Origin: Rhizobium etli 8C-3
Lineage (GTDB): Bacteria > Pseudomonadota > Alphaproteobacteria > Rhizobiales > Rhizobiaceae
Direction of reading: 5' to 3'
DNA length: 64,000 bases
Assembly: GCF_001908375.1 (NCBI RefSeq)
Contig: NZ_CP017242.1
Location: 186,001 to 250,000 of the forward strand
Under the pieces are notes generated by a model. The model was given only the letters and a program-made list of their open reading frames with translations, was not told the DNA's origin and made no database searches. Both the position numbers and the translations under genes were made by a program. This document shows, piece by piece, positions 36,589 through 46,119 of the stretch (positions within the stretch are counted from its first letter, which is position 1; each line of letters opens with the position of its first letter).

Positions 36589-36646
36589 TACCGCGATACT
36601 GCCAAGTCTCAAATTAAGTGCCAGGCTATCTTGTTGAAAATGTTAG

Positions 36647-36934
36647 GCCGACGAGGAACTGCCTGAGATCGCTTCGGAGCTAAAGGGCGCGGACGCGATC
36701 ACCGACCTCGTTTCGCAAATGCGCGTCCTTTGGGACCGACGCGGCGAGTGGGAAAGCTATGATGAGCTGATGGCCCTCGGCCGGATGGGATTTGCACTCA
36801 TTCGCGCCTGCGGTGTGCATGCGACGCCGCAGGCGAATGGTACGGCCTACATCAACGTGCCCTACACCGCCGATACGATGCCGGCCGGCGCGACGCAGGC
36901 CAATCTTTACCGTATGCTGATAGGGGGCATGTAG
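36647..36934 (+). pseudogene. C-terminal remnant of an unidentified protein
   Basis: An open frame of about 95 codons begins straight after a TAG (36644-36646) and ends at TAG 36934: it reads ADEELPEIASELKGADAITD, contains MRVLWDRRGEWESYDELMAL and ends YRMLIGGM. Composition looks protein-like, but no start codon with a ribosome site lies at its beginning (the first ATG is at 36719), suggesting a 5'-truncated gene. I do not recognise the family. Confidence 0.4.
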
Positions 36935-37041
36935 CAAGAAAGCAAATGGCGGATGGATCCGCGGAGGCGGCACCCGTAGCGCATACAGCTTGCTCGCCTC
37001 ACTTCCTTTGAAATCCTGACCAGCTTTCGGTCAGGTCAGCC

Positions 37042-39504
37042 TCATGCTGCAGGAATCTCGATCTCCAGCTTGTTCTCAATTGCAGTGTAAATGTCGATCT
37101 CTGCGCCGGGCGCCCTGATGGATACCACGAGCGCATAGCGTGCTGCTCGATCCCAACGCTGAAGCCCTGGCTTTTCTTTCCACCAGCCGCTGACCGGGAA
37201 GACGCCGATCGCATCACGTTCGGCGAGCGCCGCCGCGCTGCCCCGCCAGATGTCGGAATGCACAGACCCTCGATCACGTATCATGCCGAGAAACCAGTTG
37301 TCGCCGCCGGCCGCCGCGCCAATCTGACCTTCTTCCTCTGCTTCCGCTGCTTTGTTGATGCGCGTCCGGAACTGTTGAAGATCTTCAAGAGAGCGTTTGA
37401 CGGCAAATCGCAGAGAGTGTGACGAATAACGATGTCGACGTGTCCACCCGCGTTCGCCTGGATTGGGTTCGATGAAATACGACAGCGTGATCCTAAGCTC
37501 CACGTCAGCTGCGCCGAGATCGAGAAGCTCGTCGCGTGGCCATGGCAAAGCGTGCAAGTTCATGCTTCGGGTCTTAATCCTCGAGTCTTCCTTTTTGAAC
37601 GGCAGCAAAACGTCTTCGACTACAAGGGTCGCGTCGTCCGTAGCGCTTCTCAACGCACGGGAAATGTCAGGCACGCCCCAGCCGTAGCGTCGGAGCATTG
37701 CCATTTTCATGGCTTGCGTGCCGGCGCCGTCGAAATGGCCTTTCATTGCCGGTGTCCATTCGGCGGAATGAATGGCGAGCCCCCGTACCGTTTCCGGCCA
37801 AAGAGTCGGACGAGCGGCGATGATGTTCGCACAAAGGTTCGCGCCAAGCGCAGCGGCGGCGCTCGTATCACCAAATGTATCGAACAAACGAATATTGGGT
37901 CGGTAATACGTCGTCAGCAGCTGCAGATCGTCGATGTGAGAACTCGGGTTCATGCCGTCGTGCGCGAAGTTTCCACCTTCGAAGACGACATCCGGCCTGA
38001 CCGGCCATTGACGATCCCACGTGCCCGAAGTCCTGCTGGCTGGTGATAGATCACCGGCCGGAGCGACCGCGGCCCAATCGCCGAACGCCGGATCAACGAT
38101 ATTGATCTTGTCAGTATAGGCTCCGACAACGAGCGCGTTCCAAGCCTGGGCTGGGCTTTCCGCCTCCTCCAGATCATTTCGATCGGGATATTCTGCTGCG
38201 TGGATGTCACCGCGCAGATTGCCGGCGGCGATGACCATCAGACGTGAAAGAGCGCCCCCACCGTAGGTCAACTGATCGATAGCAGCCGACCACGACGAAG
38301 GACGTCCGCGTGCGAGGCCGATTTCGCTTGTAACCGCCATGCAAAAGACCCGCTTGCGAAGGGGAGCGTTTGCCTCGGCCTTGGTCATGCTGGTTTCTGT
38401 AATCGCGCCATATAGCAGCGGATCATTGCCACCGTTTGGCGGGAGAATTTTTACAGTCTCAAGCCAATAGGGTAATTCGACGGCACCTTGCCGCGCGAGC
38501 GTCTGCTGGAGATCGCCATAAAGCGCCACGCCAGACATCGAAGTGCCATGCCCGTTCCAGAACTGGCTATCGCCCACACCCCAATTGTCGTCGTATGCAT
38601 GCTGGCTGTCGGCCGGCAACGCGGGAGCGATCAAAGGGTGTTGCCGTGTCGCTCCGCTGTCGAGCAGGCATATGGCCGGCGCGAGCGCGTCCGGGGCGAC
38701 AAGACGTCCTACGAGATCCTCTGCCCACTCAACTTGCTCAGGTGCCCCCATCTTCAAAAAGATTGATGGTGTATCCTTGGCGAGTCGAAGTTCAGCGATA
38801 GCGTCCGAATTGCACACGACGCGTGCGATCGTGGCTTCTGTGCCGTGAGCGAGCACGACATCCCGTTCAGGAAAGCGGATCGCGTGATCCTTGAGAGGAA
38901 TATTCAAACGGCCAGCCACTGTTCGAAACGATGCGATCCTTCCGTCCCTGATCCAGACCTCCCACCATGCAGCTGCGTTTGGTTGAGGATAGAGCTCCGC
39001 AGCGTCGGTGAACAGTGATCGCACGGCAGCCAGGCGAACGTCTTCAACGCGCGCAATTAAGGCTTCGTTTTTGGGCCGGCCCGTCTTCGTCTGCTCGTTT
39101 CGGTAGGCGTCGATCTTTTTGCTATAGAACTCGAGTGAGCGCTCAGGCACGAAGACGGTCGCGGTGATACTCTCCTCGCCAGCCGCAACCTGAGGAACGG
39201 CGACCAGTTCAATGCCAGCCGGTCTGTTTTCCAATGCATCGACGGCACCCCGTTCAGCCGCGGGAATTTCAAACTGCAAGTAGAAACCACGGTCGCCTTC
39301 CGAGATAGCCGGTTCCCTCGCGGCCATAGTCTGCTGCGCTCCGGCGATAGCGGTTGCAAGCGATTGAGAAAGCTTTGCAGCGTGTTGCGCGCGTGCACGG
39401 GCAGGGGGTAGACCGGAAATGACCGTACGCGGCGAGGTATAAGGCTCTGCTTGTCCGCCACCGTCCAAGAAAAAGTGAGATCGATTGCGAGGCGGTCGGG
39501 CCAT
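37042..39504 (-). CDS. Cytoplasmic subtilisin-like (S8) serine peptidase paired with an AAA+ ATPase
   Basis: 820 residues without a signal peptide. The subtilase core spans about 275-570 with an intact catalytic set: Asp282 (LLDSGAT), His319 (NGHGTSMSG), oxyanion Asn429 (AAGN) and Ser548 (GDTSAAAA). About 270 N-terminal and 250 C-terminal residues have no motif I recognise. The AAA+ ATPase gene ends 15 bp upstream, so the two are one operon. Such S8 peptidase plus ATPase pairs are found in accessory regions and are suspected to act in defence or conditional proteolysis; that role is inference. The lack of export signal points to intracellular targets. Confidence 0.85.
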   Translation of the reverse strand: MARPPRNRSHFFLDGGGQAEPYTSPRTVISGLPPARARAQHAAKLSQSLATAIAGAQQTMAAREPAISEGDRGFYLQFEIPAAERGAVDALENRPAGIELVAVPQVAAGEESITATVFVPERSLEFYSKKIDAYRNEQTKTGRPKNEALIARVEDVRLAAVRSLFTDAAELYPQPNAAAWWEVWIRDGRIASFRTVAGRLNIPLKDHAIRFPERDVVLAHGTEATIARVVCNSDAIAELRLAKDTPSIFLKMGAPEQVEWAEDLVGRLVAPDALAPAICLLDSGATRQHPLIAPALPADSQHAYDDNWGVGDSQFWNGHGTSMSGVALYGDLQQTLARQGAVELPYWLETVKILPPNGGNDPLLYGAITETSMTKAEANAPLRKRVFCMAVTSEIGLARGRPSSWSAAIDQLTYGGGALSRLMVIAAGNLRGDIHAAEYPDRNDLEEAESPAQAWNALVVGAYTDKINIVDPAFGDWAAVAPAGDLSPASRTSGTWDRQWPVRPDVVFEGGNFAHDGMNPSSHIDDLQLLTTYYRPNIRLFDTFGDTSAAAALGANLCANIIAARPTLWPETVRGLAIHSAEWTPAMKGHFDGAGTQAMKMAMLRRYGWGVPDISRALRSATDDATLVVEDVLLPFKKEDSRIKTRSMNLHALPWPRDELLDLGAADVELRITLSYFIEPNPGERGWTRRHRYSSHSLRFAVKRSLEDLQQFRTRINKAAEAEEEGQIGAAAGGDNWFLGMIRDRGSVHSDIWRGSAAALAERDAIGVFPVSGWWKEKPGLQRWDRAARYALVVSIRAPGAEIDIYTAIENKLEIEIPAA

Positions 39505-39519
39505 ATACTGCTCGTCGCC

Positions 39520-40503
39520 TTATCGCATCGTGTTGTGACGTTCCAACAGGGCACCAAGTAGTAGAGAGGTTTCGACCGTCGGCTTGTCGCTCAAGATAGC
39601 GATCTTTGCCGCTTCGTCAGCCGCTCGTGCTATCTCCGCCTGACTGAGCCCCTTGGCCGCATCGAGGATTGCCGACCAATTCATCTTTTTCGGCTTAAAG
39701 CGTGACAGATGCGTCTCCAGGATTCCACGCGTGATGCGTTCGTCCGGTAGTTCGTACGCGATGACATCGTCAAAGCGACGGAAGATCGCCCTATCGAGAA
39801 GTTCGGGATGGTTCGTGGCAGCGATGATTACGCTCGGGCCATAGTCGTTCTCGATGAACTGGAGAAAGGAATTCAGCACACGACGAATCTCGCCGACATC
39901 ATTTGGCCCGGACCGCTGCGATCCGATCGCATCGAATTCGTCGAAGAAATACACGCCCCGTTGCGCCGCGACGGCATCGAATACCAGTCTCAAGCGCGAA
40001 GCTGTCTCTCCCATGAGTTTGCCAATGAGGCCATCATAAAGCACTGTAAAAAGCGGCAACTTAAGTTCATGCGCCAACGCCGCCGCAGTCATTGTCTTGC
40101 CAGACCCTGGTGGGCCGACAAGGAGCAACTTGCGGCGAGGTGTCAGGCCATGGGCTTGCAGGCGCTCTTGGTGCCGCTGTTCAGCGATCACTCTTCCAAG
40201 CCGCTCGCGAAGCTCGTCGGACAAGATCATGTCTGCCAGCCTCGTGTCCGAGAAACGTGCGGCGAGCAATTTCGTCAACTCGCCTTTCGGCTGTGCGATC
40301 GGCACTGGGCCCGCGCCAATGCGTGCGACCGTCGACGTTTTGCCACGAGCGGCGTCGATTAGCTCTTTGAGCTCCTGTGCGAGCTTGCCATGACCTTGTC
40401 GGGCTTCGTGCGCGGCAAGCTGTGTCGCCACGGAAAGGAAGCGACCTTCATCTCCGTCTATGTGGCTCTTCAGCAAAGCTACGATGTGTTGTGCCGTGGT
40501 CAT
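39520..40503 (-). CDS. AAA+ ATPase (FtsH/SpoVK-like core), partner of the S8 peptidase
   Basis: 327 residues. A helical N-terminal region of about 120 residues precedes the AAA+ module: Walker A GPPGSGKT at 130-137, Walker B YFFDEFD (184-190), sensor-1 Asn in IIAATNHPE, and arginine-finger-like FRRFD. Closest in style to ATPases that remodel or unfold proteins. It is encoded immediately upstream of the subtilase and could feed or gate it. Its own start, at 40503, has no strongly matching ribosome site within the visible leader. Confidence 0.87.
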   Translation of the reverse strand: MTTAQHIVALLKSHIDGDEGRFLSVATQLAAHEARQGHGKLAQELKELIDAARGKTSTVARIGAGPVPIAQPKGELTKLLAARFSDTRLADMILSDELRERLGRVIAEQRHQERLQAHGLTPRRKLLLVGPPGSGKTMTAAALAHELKLPLFTVLYDGLIGKLMGETASRLRLVFDAVAAQRGVYFFDEFDAIGSQRSGPNDVGEIRRVLNSFLQFIENDYGPSVIIAATNHPELLDRAIFRRFDDVIAYELPDERITRGILETHLSRFKPKKMNWSAILDAAKGLSQAEIARAADEAAKIAILSDKPTVETSLLLGALLERHNTMR

Positions 40504-40757
40504 TTTCTCGAACTAATCGTTGGTCTGCTTGTCGGTGCCATCGGCACCTTAGCGTCTATCCGTTTCAATGTGTCAGATATTTTCCAGTACGTCGTTTCAG
40601 AAATGAATCTGCCCACAGATACTCACTCAGGTTGCAAGGGCTATCGTATACATCGCACAAGGCGTTTAACATTTACTTGTGGAAGCGGTCAAACCGGAGT
40701 GTCCCAGCGCCTTCAGCATGTCGGCTGCGGCAATAACGGTCTTGCGTGATGGAAAGG
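40504..40757. other. Leader of the AAA+/S8 operon up to the IS6 end
   Basis: 254 bp with no supported gene. It must hold the promoter of the minus-strand ATPase/peptidase operon unless transcription comes from the IS6 element. Confidence 0.35.
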
Positions 40758-41591
40758 GGTTCTGTCGCAAGTTTTTGGAAAGGCCGCAGAGACGGTTATC
40801 GCTGGACACAGTTATGCCGCGAGTGCGGCGAATTACTGAAATGCCGATTGGCCATATGTTGAAAATTGGCGCTTGCGGATCATGTGAGCCACCTCCCTAG
40901 CATCCAGTGTTGCTGACGCAGACTGAAAAGATTTGAAGCCTTTCATGGGTCGGGTCAGCTTCCTGATAAACCGGTGGTCCTGCTCAATCATGTTGTTGAG
41001 ATATTTGACCTGCAGGATCTCGATCAGCCAGAACCATCCATACAACAGCAGCAGCCGGTTGATGTTTTGCAATCCTGCCAGGTTCGCGCCGCTCTTGTCG
41101 AGGACCACCTTTTCGGGCCAGCCATTGCTCTTGATCGTGCCGGCGAAGAAAGCCCTGGCCGCGGCCTCATCGCGGTGCTCAGACAGCATGAAATCAAGGG
41201 TTTTGCCGAATTTGTCGACAGCGCGATAGAAATAGGTCCACTTGCCTTTGACCTGGATATAGGTCTCGTCCATCCGCCAGGAGCTGCTGGTTGCGGATTT
41301 GCGGCGCTGGGCCTGGCAGGCAATCAGGGGCGAATATTTCACCACCCATCTGTTCAGCGTCGCGTGGTCAACAGCAACGCCGCGCTCGGCCATAATCTCT
41401 TCCAGATCACGATAGGAGACCGCATGCCCTGACGTAGAAAAATACCGCGTATAAAATCAATCTTTCGGGTAATGACTGCCTTTGAAATCGATCATGATCG
41501 GGGAAACTCAACATGCCTGCTCATATTCAACCAGAATCTATGCCATGAACAATCAGGTTGCAAAATTCGCTGAGAAGCTTGCGACAGAACC
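40758..41591. mobile_element. IS6-family insertion sequence (834 bp), inactive
   Basis: The ends are perfect 14-bp inverted repeats, GGTTCTGTCGCAAG at 40758-40771 and its complement at 41578-41591, matching the usual IS6-family terminus. The 8 bp outside each end differ (TGGAAAGG versus GACGCAGA), so no target duplication remains; this fits cointegration or recombination between IS6 copies. The right end cuts a Gfo/Idh/MocA gene. Confidence 0.85.
40833..41495 (-). pseudogene. IS6-family transposase with frameshifted N-terminus
   Basis: From the ATG at 41495 the frame reads MIDFKGSHYPKD and then hits TGA. Shifting gives LILYAVFFYVR, and shifting again gives AVSYRDLEEIMAERGVAVDHATLNRWV. The rest (41393 to 40833) is intact, with the DDE domain: WRMDETYIQVKGKW, VVLDKSGANLAGLQ, NNMIEQDHRFIRKLTRPMKGF. 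Two small indels in the helix-turn-helix region make it a pseudogene. Confidence 0.85.
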
Positions 41592-41829
41592 GACGCAGAT
41601 CATATCGAGATCGGGCCGGGCCACCATCTCGCGGTAATCAACATGCGCGTCCGGGATGCCGTGCAGGCGCGGCCGCTTTGTCGGCATTCTCCTGGCTGCG
41701 TGAAGCAACCGCAACCAACTCGTACTCAGGCAGCGCTTTGAGCCCAGGGACGTGTGCGGTGGATGCCCACGCGAAGGAGTTGGTACTCGCGCCGATGATG
41801 CCGACGCGGATCTTGCGGTCACCTGCCAT
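41591..41829 (-). pseudogene. Truncated Gfo/Idh/MocA-family oxidoreductase
   Basis: The frame from 41829 reads MAGDRKIRVGIIGASTNSFA, then HVPGLKALPEYELVAVASRS, the Rossmann start of this family. A one-base deletion follows ENADKAA; the next frame reads LHGIPDAHVDYREMVARPDL then DMICVG, where the IS6 terminus begins. About 75 of an expected 350 residues survive. Confidence 0.8.
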
Positions 41830-42025
41830 GAAAAGCATCTCGCTCGTATATGGACATAGTGCGGGAGATGGCGACGGTCTTTGGCCCCGTCTGCTGACCT
41901 GGAGCTCGTGGACAATAGGCTGGTCGAGGTTGCAACTTGCGCTACTGACACCAATTTTCAAGATTGAACCTTCACCACGCCGGCCGATTACCCATGCGGT
42001 CGAAACCAGGATCGGTATGAGGGCG

Positions 42026-42976
42026 TTAGAGGTCACCGCTTGGTGGCTGTTCGACAAGGGAATGCGCCTCGGCGGCTCTGGAGTAGCGCCGTGGCGATAG
42101 CCCCATGACACGCGTAAACGCCGTGTTGAAAGCGTTCTCGGATTCGTAGCCGACAGCACGCGCGATACGCGCCAGCGTTTCGCGGCCGGTTACCAGTCGC
42201 TCGGCGGCCAGCATCATCCGCCAGCGCGTGAGATAGGCGACCGGCGTCTCTCCCGTCTTCTCTCGGAAACGTCGTGCGAAAACGGTTCGTGACATTCCTG
42301 CATGTGCCGCAAGTTCTTCGAGCATCCAACCATGTCCCGGATCGGCATGGATTGCCCCGATGGCGGCACCGACCTGCGGGTCGGCAAGGCCCGCGAACCA
42401 GCCGATCTCCGCGCCGGACTGCTGCGACAGATAAAGGCGGAGCGTCTGCGCCAGCATTATATGCGCAAGGTGCTGCGCCACGAGAGATGCGCCCGGCTTC
42501 ACTTCCCGGAGTTCCCGCATCATCAACTCGATCGACCAGCGGAGCGCCTCCTGGTCCCCGGCAGCCTTGAGGTGGATGACGGGCGGCAGCGTCCGGAGCA
42601 GCACGTCGGCATGCCGACCGCTAACTTCGAAGCGGCTTCCGGCCAGAAGCACGTCTCCGCCGCCGTTGTAGGTGACAGTCTCTCCATCCCGGTCCGGCGC
42701 AAGGGCCTCGCTTGCGAGCGTCGGGGCCAGCGCCGGGTCGCTCGATATCCGCACTGGGCGTCCGCTTGGCAGCACGAAGCAGTCGCCGGCGAGGATTTGG
42801 ACTGGCTCGCCGGAGTCATCGAGCATGAGCCAGCAACTGCCGCGGATTACGGCGTAGCATTTGATCCTTCCGGCAAGATCGTCGAGTCGCAGCGACCAGT
42901 CGCCGCCGGCGTCGAAACCGGCGGTGATGTAGCTGCGCGGCTTCAGCAGCGAGAGAATTTCGGAAAGCGGGTCCAT
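42026..42976 (-). CDS. AraC-family transcriptional regulator (cupin type)
   Basis: About 316 residues from the ATG at 42976. The N-terminal half is an AraC_binding_2-like cupin (MDPLSEILSLLKPRSYITAG, CYAVIRGSCWLML, FVLPSGRP). The C-terminal 100 residues are two AraC helix-turn-helix units: LEELAAHAGMSRTVFARRFRE, then ARAVGYESENAFNTAFTRVM with GLSPRRYSR. It is divergent from the MDR oxidoreductase (113-bp spacer), a common arrangement in which the regulator controls the reductase gene. Confidence 0.9.
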   Translation of the reverse strand: MDPLSEILSLLKPRSYITAGFDAGGDWSLRLDDLAGRIKCYAVIRGSCWLMLDDSGEPVQILAGDCFVLPSGRPVRISSDPALAPTLASEALAPDRDGETVTYNGGGDVLLAGSRFEVSGRHADVLLRTLPPVIHLKAAGDQEALRWSIELMMRELREVKPGASLVAQHLAHIMLAQTLRLYLSQQSGAEIGWFAGLADPQVGAAIGAIHADPGHGWMLEELAAHAGMSRTVFARRFREKTGETPVAYLTRWRMMLAAERLVTGRETLARIARAVGYESENAFNTAFTRVMGLSPRRYSRAAEAHSLVEQPPSGDL

Positions 42977-43089
42977 GGGAAAGGCACGATCGCGAAGAAA
43001 ATTGAGACTTCCAGCTAGAGCGCGTACCACGGATCGCAGATATCTTCATCTCTAAATCGACAGTTCGATTGCCTTTACGGAGAGAACAG
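42977..43089. promoter_or_regulatory. Divergent promoter region of the AraC regulator and MDR oxidoreductase
   Basis: 113 bp between two opposite starts. GGAGAG at about 43078-43083 is the ribosome site of the plus-strand gene. No clear operator was identified. Confidence 0.4.
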
Positions 43090-44046
43090 ATGAAAGCTGC
43101 AGTAGTCACAGATTTCGGCAATGCGCCCACCTATGGCGATTTCCGGAAACCTGTCGCGGGTGAAGGGGAAACGATTGTGCGGGTTCACGCTGCGCCGCTG
43201 AGCCCCATCGTCAAGGCGTTGGCGTCGGGCAGGCATTACACGAGCGGCGCCCAGGCCGGCTTCGTACCTGGCGTGGATGGCGTCGGCACCGACCCCGATG
43301 GCCGGCGGGTATATTTCCTTTTTCCCAAGGCCCCCTTCGGCTCGATGGGCGAACTGGCGCTGGTCTCGAACGAAATGATCGTCGCCATCCCTGGCGATAT
43401 CTCCGACGTACGCGCTGCGGCGGTCGCGACCGGCGGCCTGGCGTCATGGGTTGCCCTGACGCGCCGAGCGCCGATCCAGCCCGGCTCTACCGTGCTCGTC
43501 AACGGCGCGACCGGCGCTGCCGGTGGGATGGCCGTGCAGATCGCGCGGCACTTCGGCGCGGGCAGGATTATCGCGGTCGGTCGCAGCCGCGAGCGGCTGG
43601 ACCGGCTCGAAGTCGAAGCACGAATTGCTCTCGACGACGTCGCCGACGGGGCGCTGCGCGCCGAGTTCGACCGCGGTGTCGATGTCGTGCTCGACTTCAT
43701 CTGGGGCGAGCCTGCCAGCCGGGTGATCGCGGCCGCAACGAAGAATCGCGGTTCCAGAATGGGCGAACCGAGGGTGCGTTACGTCCAGCTCGGCACGGCT
43801 GCGGGTGACGAGATTTCGCTCCGTGGCGATGCTTTCCGCGGTTCGGGGCTCGAGTTGATGGGCAGCGGCATCGGCAGCGTCGCCATCCGGGAATTGTTGG
43901 CCGGCGCCCGCGAGCTTCTGACGGAAACGAACAAGGCAGGGTTTGACGCTCCCGTCACGACGCTCCCGCTCACGGCCGTCGCCGACGCGTGGGTCGGCCC
44001 CTCTGATGTTCGCTACATCCTATCCCCGGTGGGCCACACACATTGA
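43090..44046 (+). CDS. MDR/quinone-oxidoreductase-family NADP-dependent alcohol dehydrogenase-like protein
   Basis: 318 residues from the ATG at 43090 (GGAGAG seven bases upstream), beginning MKAAVVTDFG. The Rossmann motif is LVNGATGAAGGMAVQIA near residue 135-151. No structural zinc cysteines are present, pointing to the zinc-free quinone oxidoreductase branch. It probably reduces quinones or activated carbonyls under control of the divergent AraC regulator. Confidence 0.87.
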   Translation: MKAAVVTDFGNAPTYGDFRKPVAGEGETIVRVHAAPLSPIVKALASGRHYTSGAQAGFVPGVDGVGTDPDGRRVYFLFPKAPFGSMGELALVSNEMIVAIPGDISDVRAAAVATGGLASWVALTRRAPIQPGSTVLVNGATGAAGGMAVQIARHFGAGRIIAVGRSRERLDRLEVEARIALDDVADGALRAEFDRGVDVVLDFIWGEPASRVIAAATKNRGSRMGEPRVRYVQLGTAAGDEISLRGDAFRGSGLELMGSGIGSVAIRELLAGARELLTETNKAGFDAPVTTLPLTAVADAWVGPSDVRYILSPVGHTH

Positions 44047-44703
44047 CGCGGAAGGCAATGTCCGTCCGATTGTTGGAGCGGACGGACAGCGCCTTGCACA
44101 AAGGCTTTCAGGAAGGGGAGGCCAGCCAATGGCCTGCGAGAGCACTGCGATCCTCACCGGGTCTGCCGTGCAGGACGGCTGGTCTCAAATTACCAGGGAA
44201 CGACGCCCACTTTCGCATGGGTGAACGAACCTGTCGGCAATTCCGAGCCAGGCAGCGCCACACGCACGGTCTCGGCGGCGCCCTCCTCAACACTATCCGG
44301 GCCGTATTACAGCGAGGTTTCGACTACAACTCGGATGTTTTACACAAGTAATTTCAATCTTCTCTTGGAAGGAGAACGCCGCACCCGTTCTTATTATCAT
44401 TATCCGGACGAATGAATCGCGCCCGGTTGCTGCGAACCTTTTGAGTAATTACAAATGAAACTTGATTCCAAGAGATTCCAAATGGGTTCGATTTTCAGCA
44501 TGCGACATATATGATACGCACCTTAAAATCTTATGATACTTCAAACGATACCGAATGCTAATTAGACGCTTGATTTAGTGGTTACATACTGAGATTTTTC
44601 AACTTTTTAATTCGCTGTGAATGCCAGGCTAGCGATTTTCACCGGGCAGCGAACCTTTCGGTTCGGTGGCTCTTCAAGAGTTGTCCATCGAAGGGCACTG
44701 TCG
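44047..44703. other. Gene-poor stretch, nothing supported
   Basis: About 650 bp between the MDR gene and the DUF389 gene. Several short frames exist, but none shows a family motif and ribosome site. The 44400-44620 part is AT-rich and may hold the promoter for the DUF389 gene. Confidence 0.4.
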
Positions 44704-45702
44704 ATGCTTCAGGTCCGCGTCCTGGCCCCACGTCAAATTTGTAATGACGCAATCGTGGCCATCAGGGCCGATCCGACGACTGCGAATCTGGCGATCATGC
44801 GCGGGGTAGCGCTCGGCGGCCACGGCGATCTGCTCCTGTTTGACGTCGCCCGCGAAAATGTGAATAGCATTGTCGATATGCTGCGGGAGCTGGGGATCGA
44901 AGCGACGGGATCGATCTCGCTGCTCGATCATGTGACGGTTATCTCCAATGCGGCCGAGACCGCCGAGGCGGCCGCGAACGGCCACCCCGCCGACGCCGTA
45001 ATCTGGGACGAGATCGAGGATCGGGCCGAGGAAGACGCAAGGCTGTCCTGGTCGTTCCTAAGCTTCCTCGTGCTGGCTACGTTGATCGCCGGCGTCGGGC
45101 GTTATCTTGACCAGCCGATCCTCATCATCGGCGCGATGGTGGTCGGCCCCGAATTCGCACCGATAGCCGCTATCTGCCTGGCTATCGTCCGACGTCGCTG
45201 GACACTGCTGCGACCGGCAATGACCAATTTGCTCAGCGGCTTCGCGCTCGCAACGGCTATCGCCTGCGTCGTCTGGGCCGTTGCCTATGAGACCGGCCTC
45301 ATTGACCGGTTTGCCGCCACCACCGGCGCTGCCACGGATTTCATCATCAAGCCGGACGTGTGGTCTTTCGTGATCGCACTGCTCGCAGGCTGTGCCGGCG
45401 TGCTCTCGCTCACCGCCTCAAAATCCTCCGCGCTGGTTGGCGTGTTCATCTCGGTCACCACCGTGCCGGCCGTCGGAACGATCGGACTGACGCTCGCGGT
45501 CAGCGCCTGGGCCGAAGCCTGGGCGGCACTGACCCAGCTTTTCATCAACATCGCCGGCATGATCATCGCCGGGACGGCCACCCTGGCCGCGCAGCAGTTG
45601 ACGAACCGATTGCCGCCGAAGACGCGGCGAACGGCGCTCCGACCACGCGCCGGCAAATCGCACCGTCGCAAGACCCGACCAGCATTGAAGCGCCAGCCAT
45701 GA
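44704..45702 (+). CDS. DUF389-family membrane protein
   Basis: About 332 residues from the ATG at 44704, preceded by AAGGGC; the frame extends 29 codons up without similarity. A soluble N-terminal domain (about 1-130) is followed by six to eight membrane segments. LIIGAMVVGPEFAPIAAICLA is the family hallmark, with GVFISVTTVPAVGTIGLTLA later. DUF389 proteins have no established function. The last 35 residues are very basic. Confidence 0.85.
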   Translation: MLQVRVLAPRQICNDAIVAIRADPTTANLAIMRGVALGGHGDLLLFDVARENVNSIVDMLRELGIEATGSISLLDHVTVISNAAETAEAAANGHPADAVIWDEIEDRAEEDARLSWSFLSFLVLATLIAGVGRYLDQPILIIGAMVVGPEFAPIAAICLAIVRRRWTLLRPAMTNLLSGFALATAIACVVWAVAYETGLIDRFAATTGAATDFIIKPDVWSFVIALLAGCAGVLSLTASKSSALVGVFISVTTVPAVGTIGLTLAVSAWAEAWAALTQLFINIAGMIIAGTATLAAQQLTNRLPPKTRRTALRPRAGKSHRRKTRPALKRQP

Positions 45703-45918
45703 AGCCCGCGGTCTCCTCTTCTTCCGCACGGCAGCAGCACCTTTCCTTTCCGGGCCGCACAGTGATGACCTTGCTATGCGGGAAACACCCAGTGCCGTTT
45801 TCTGAGGCAATCCGCAATCTCGACGGTGACACGTTGCCAAGGCCCGTGGACCGGAACGATCCTCGTGCGCGAGGAGCGAACCCCTTCCGCATTTTGCCGT
45901 TAGATATGAGCTAGTCCG
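45703..45918. other. Intergenic gap after the DUF389 gene
   Basis: About 215 bp between the plus-strand DUF389 gene and minus-strand material. No feature is supported. Confidence 0.35.
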
Positions 45919-46119
45919 TCAGAGTGGTTTTTTGCCCATAACGGAATCGGCCTGAAAATCTGCCTCTGGGTCCCTATCAGCACCGATGTTTACTGCCGGC
46001 CAAGCGTTGGTCGCCGCTGCAAGAAAGGCCTCATACTGATTACTTGTCGGTGGCGCGCCGCTGGCAAATAGAAACGTCCAAGGCTCTGACGGTTCTACCG
46101 CGATACCGGTACATCGCAA
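45919..46119 (-). CDS. Hypothetical small protein, doubtful
   Basis: A 66-residue frame (contains WTFLFASGAPPTSNQYEAFL) overlapping the decayed 3' end of the stress-protein gene by about 25 bp. Composition is protein-like, but no family or strong ribosome site is seen. It may be a real downstream gene or chance. Confidence 0.25.
   Translation of the reverse strand: MRCTGIAVEPSEPWTFLFASGAPPTSNQYEAFLAAATNAWPAVNIGADRDPEADFQADSVMGKKPL

Larger units (their letters stand above)
34620..36599 (+). mobile_element. Group II intron with ORF
   Basis: The 5' end is placed at GTGCCCAGATG near 34620, resembling the GUGYG start of group II introns, followed by about 430 bp of RNA-coding sequence, a maturase gene, and the ribozyme 3' domains at 36526-36599. 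Domain V and a short domain VI stem (GGGCGCCC/GGGCGTCCC) end near GCGATAC. The boundaries are estimates to within several bases. The insertion lies about 70 bp downstream of the ArsR stop, in the sense direction, and does not break a recognisable gene on its left side. Confidence 0.72.

Noticed and set aside
44047..44703. Short frames such as 44043-44351 and 44221-44415
   Set aside because: No motif, no good ribosome site, and the frames conflict with each other.
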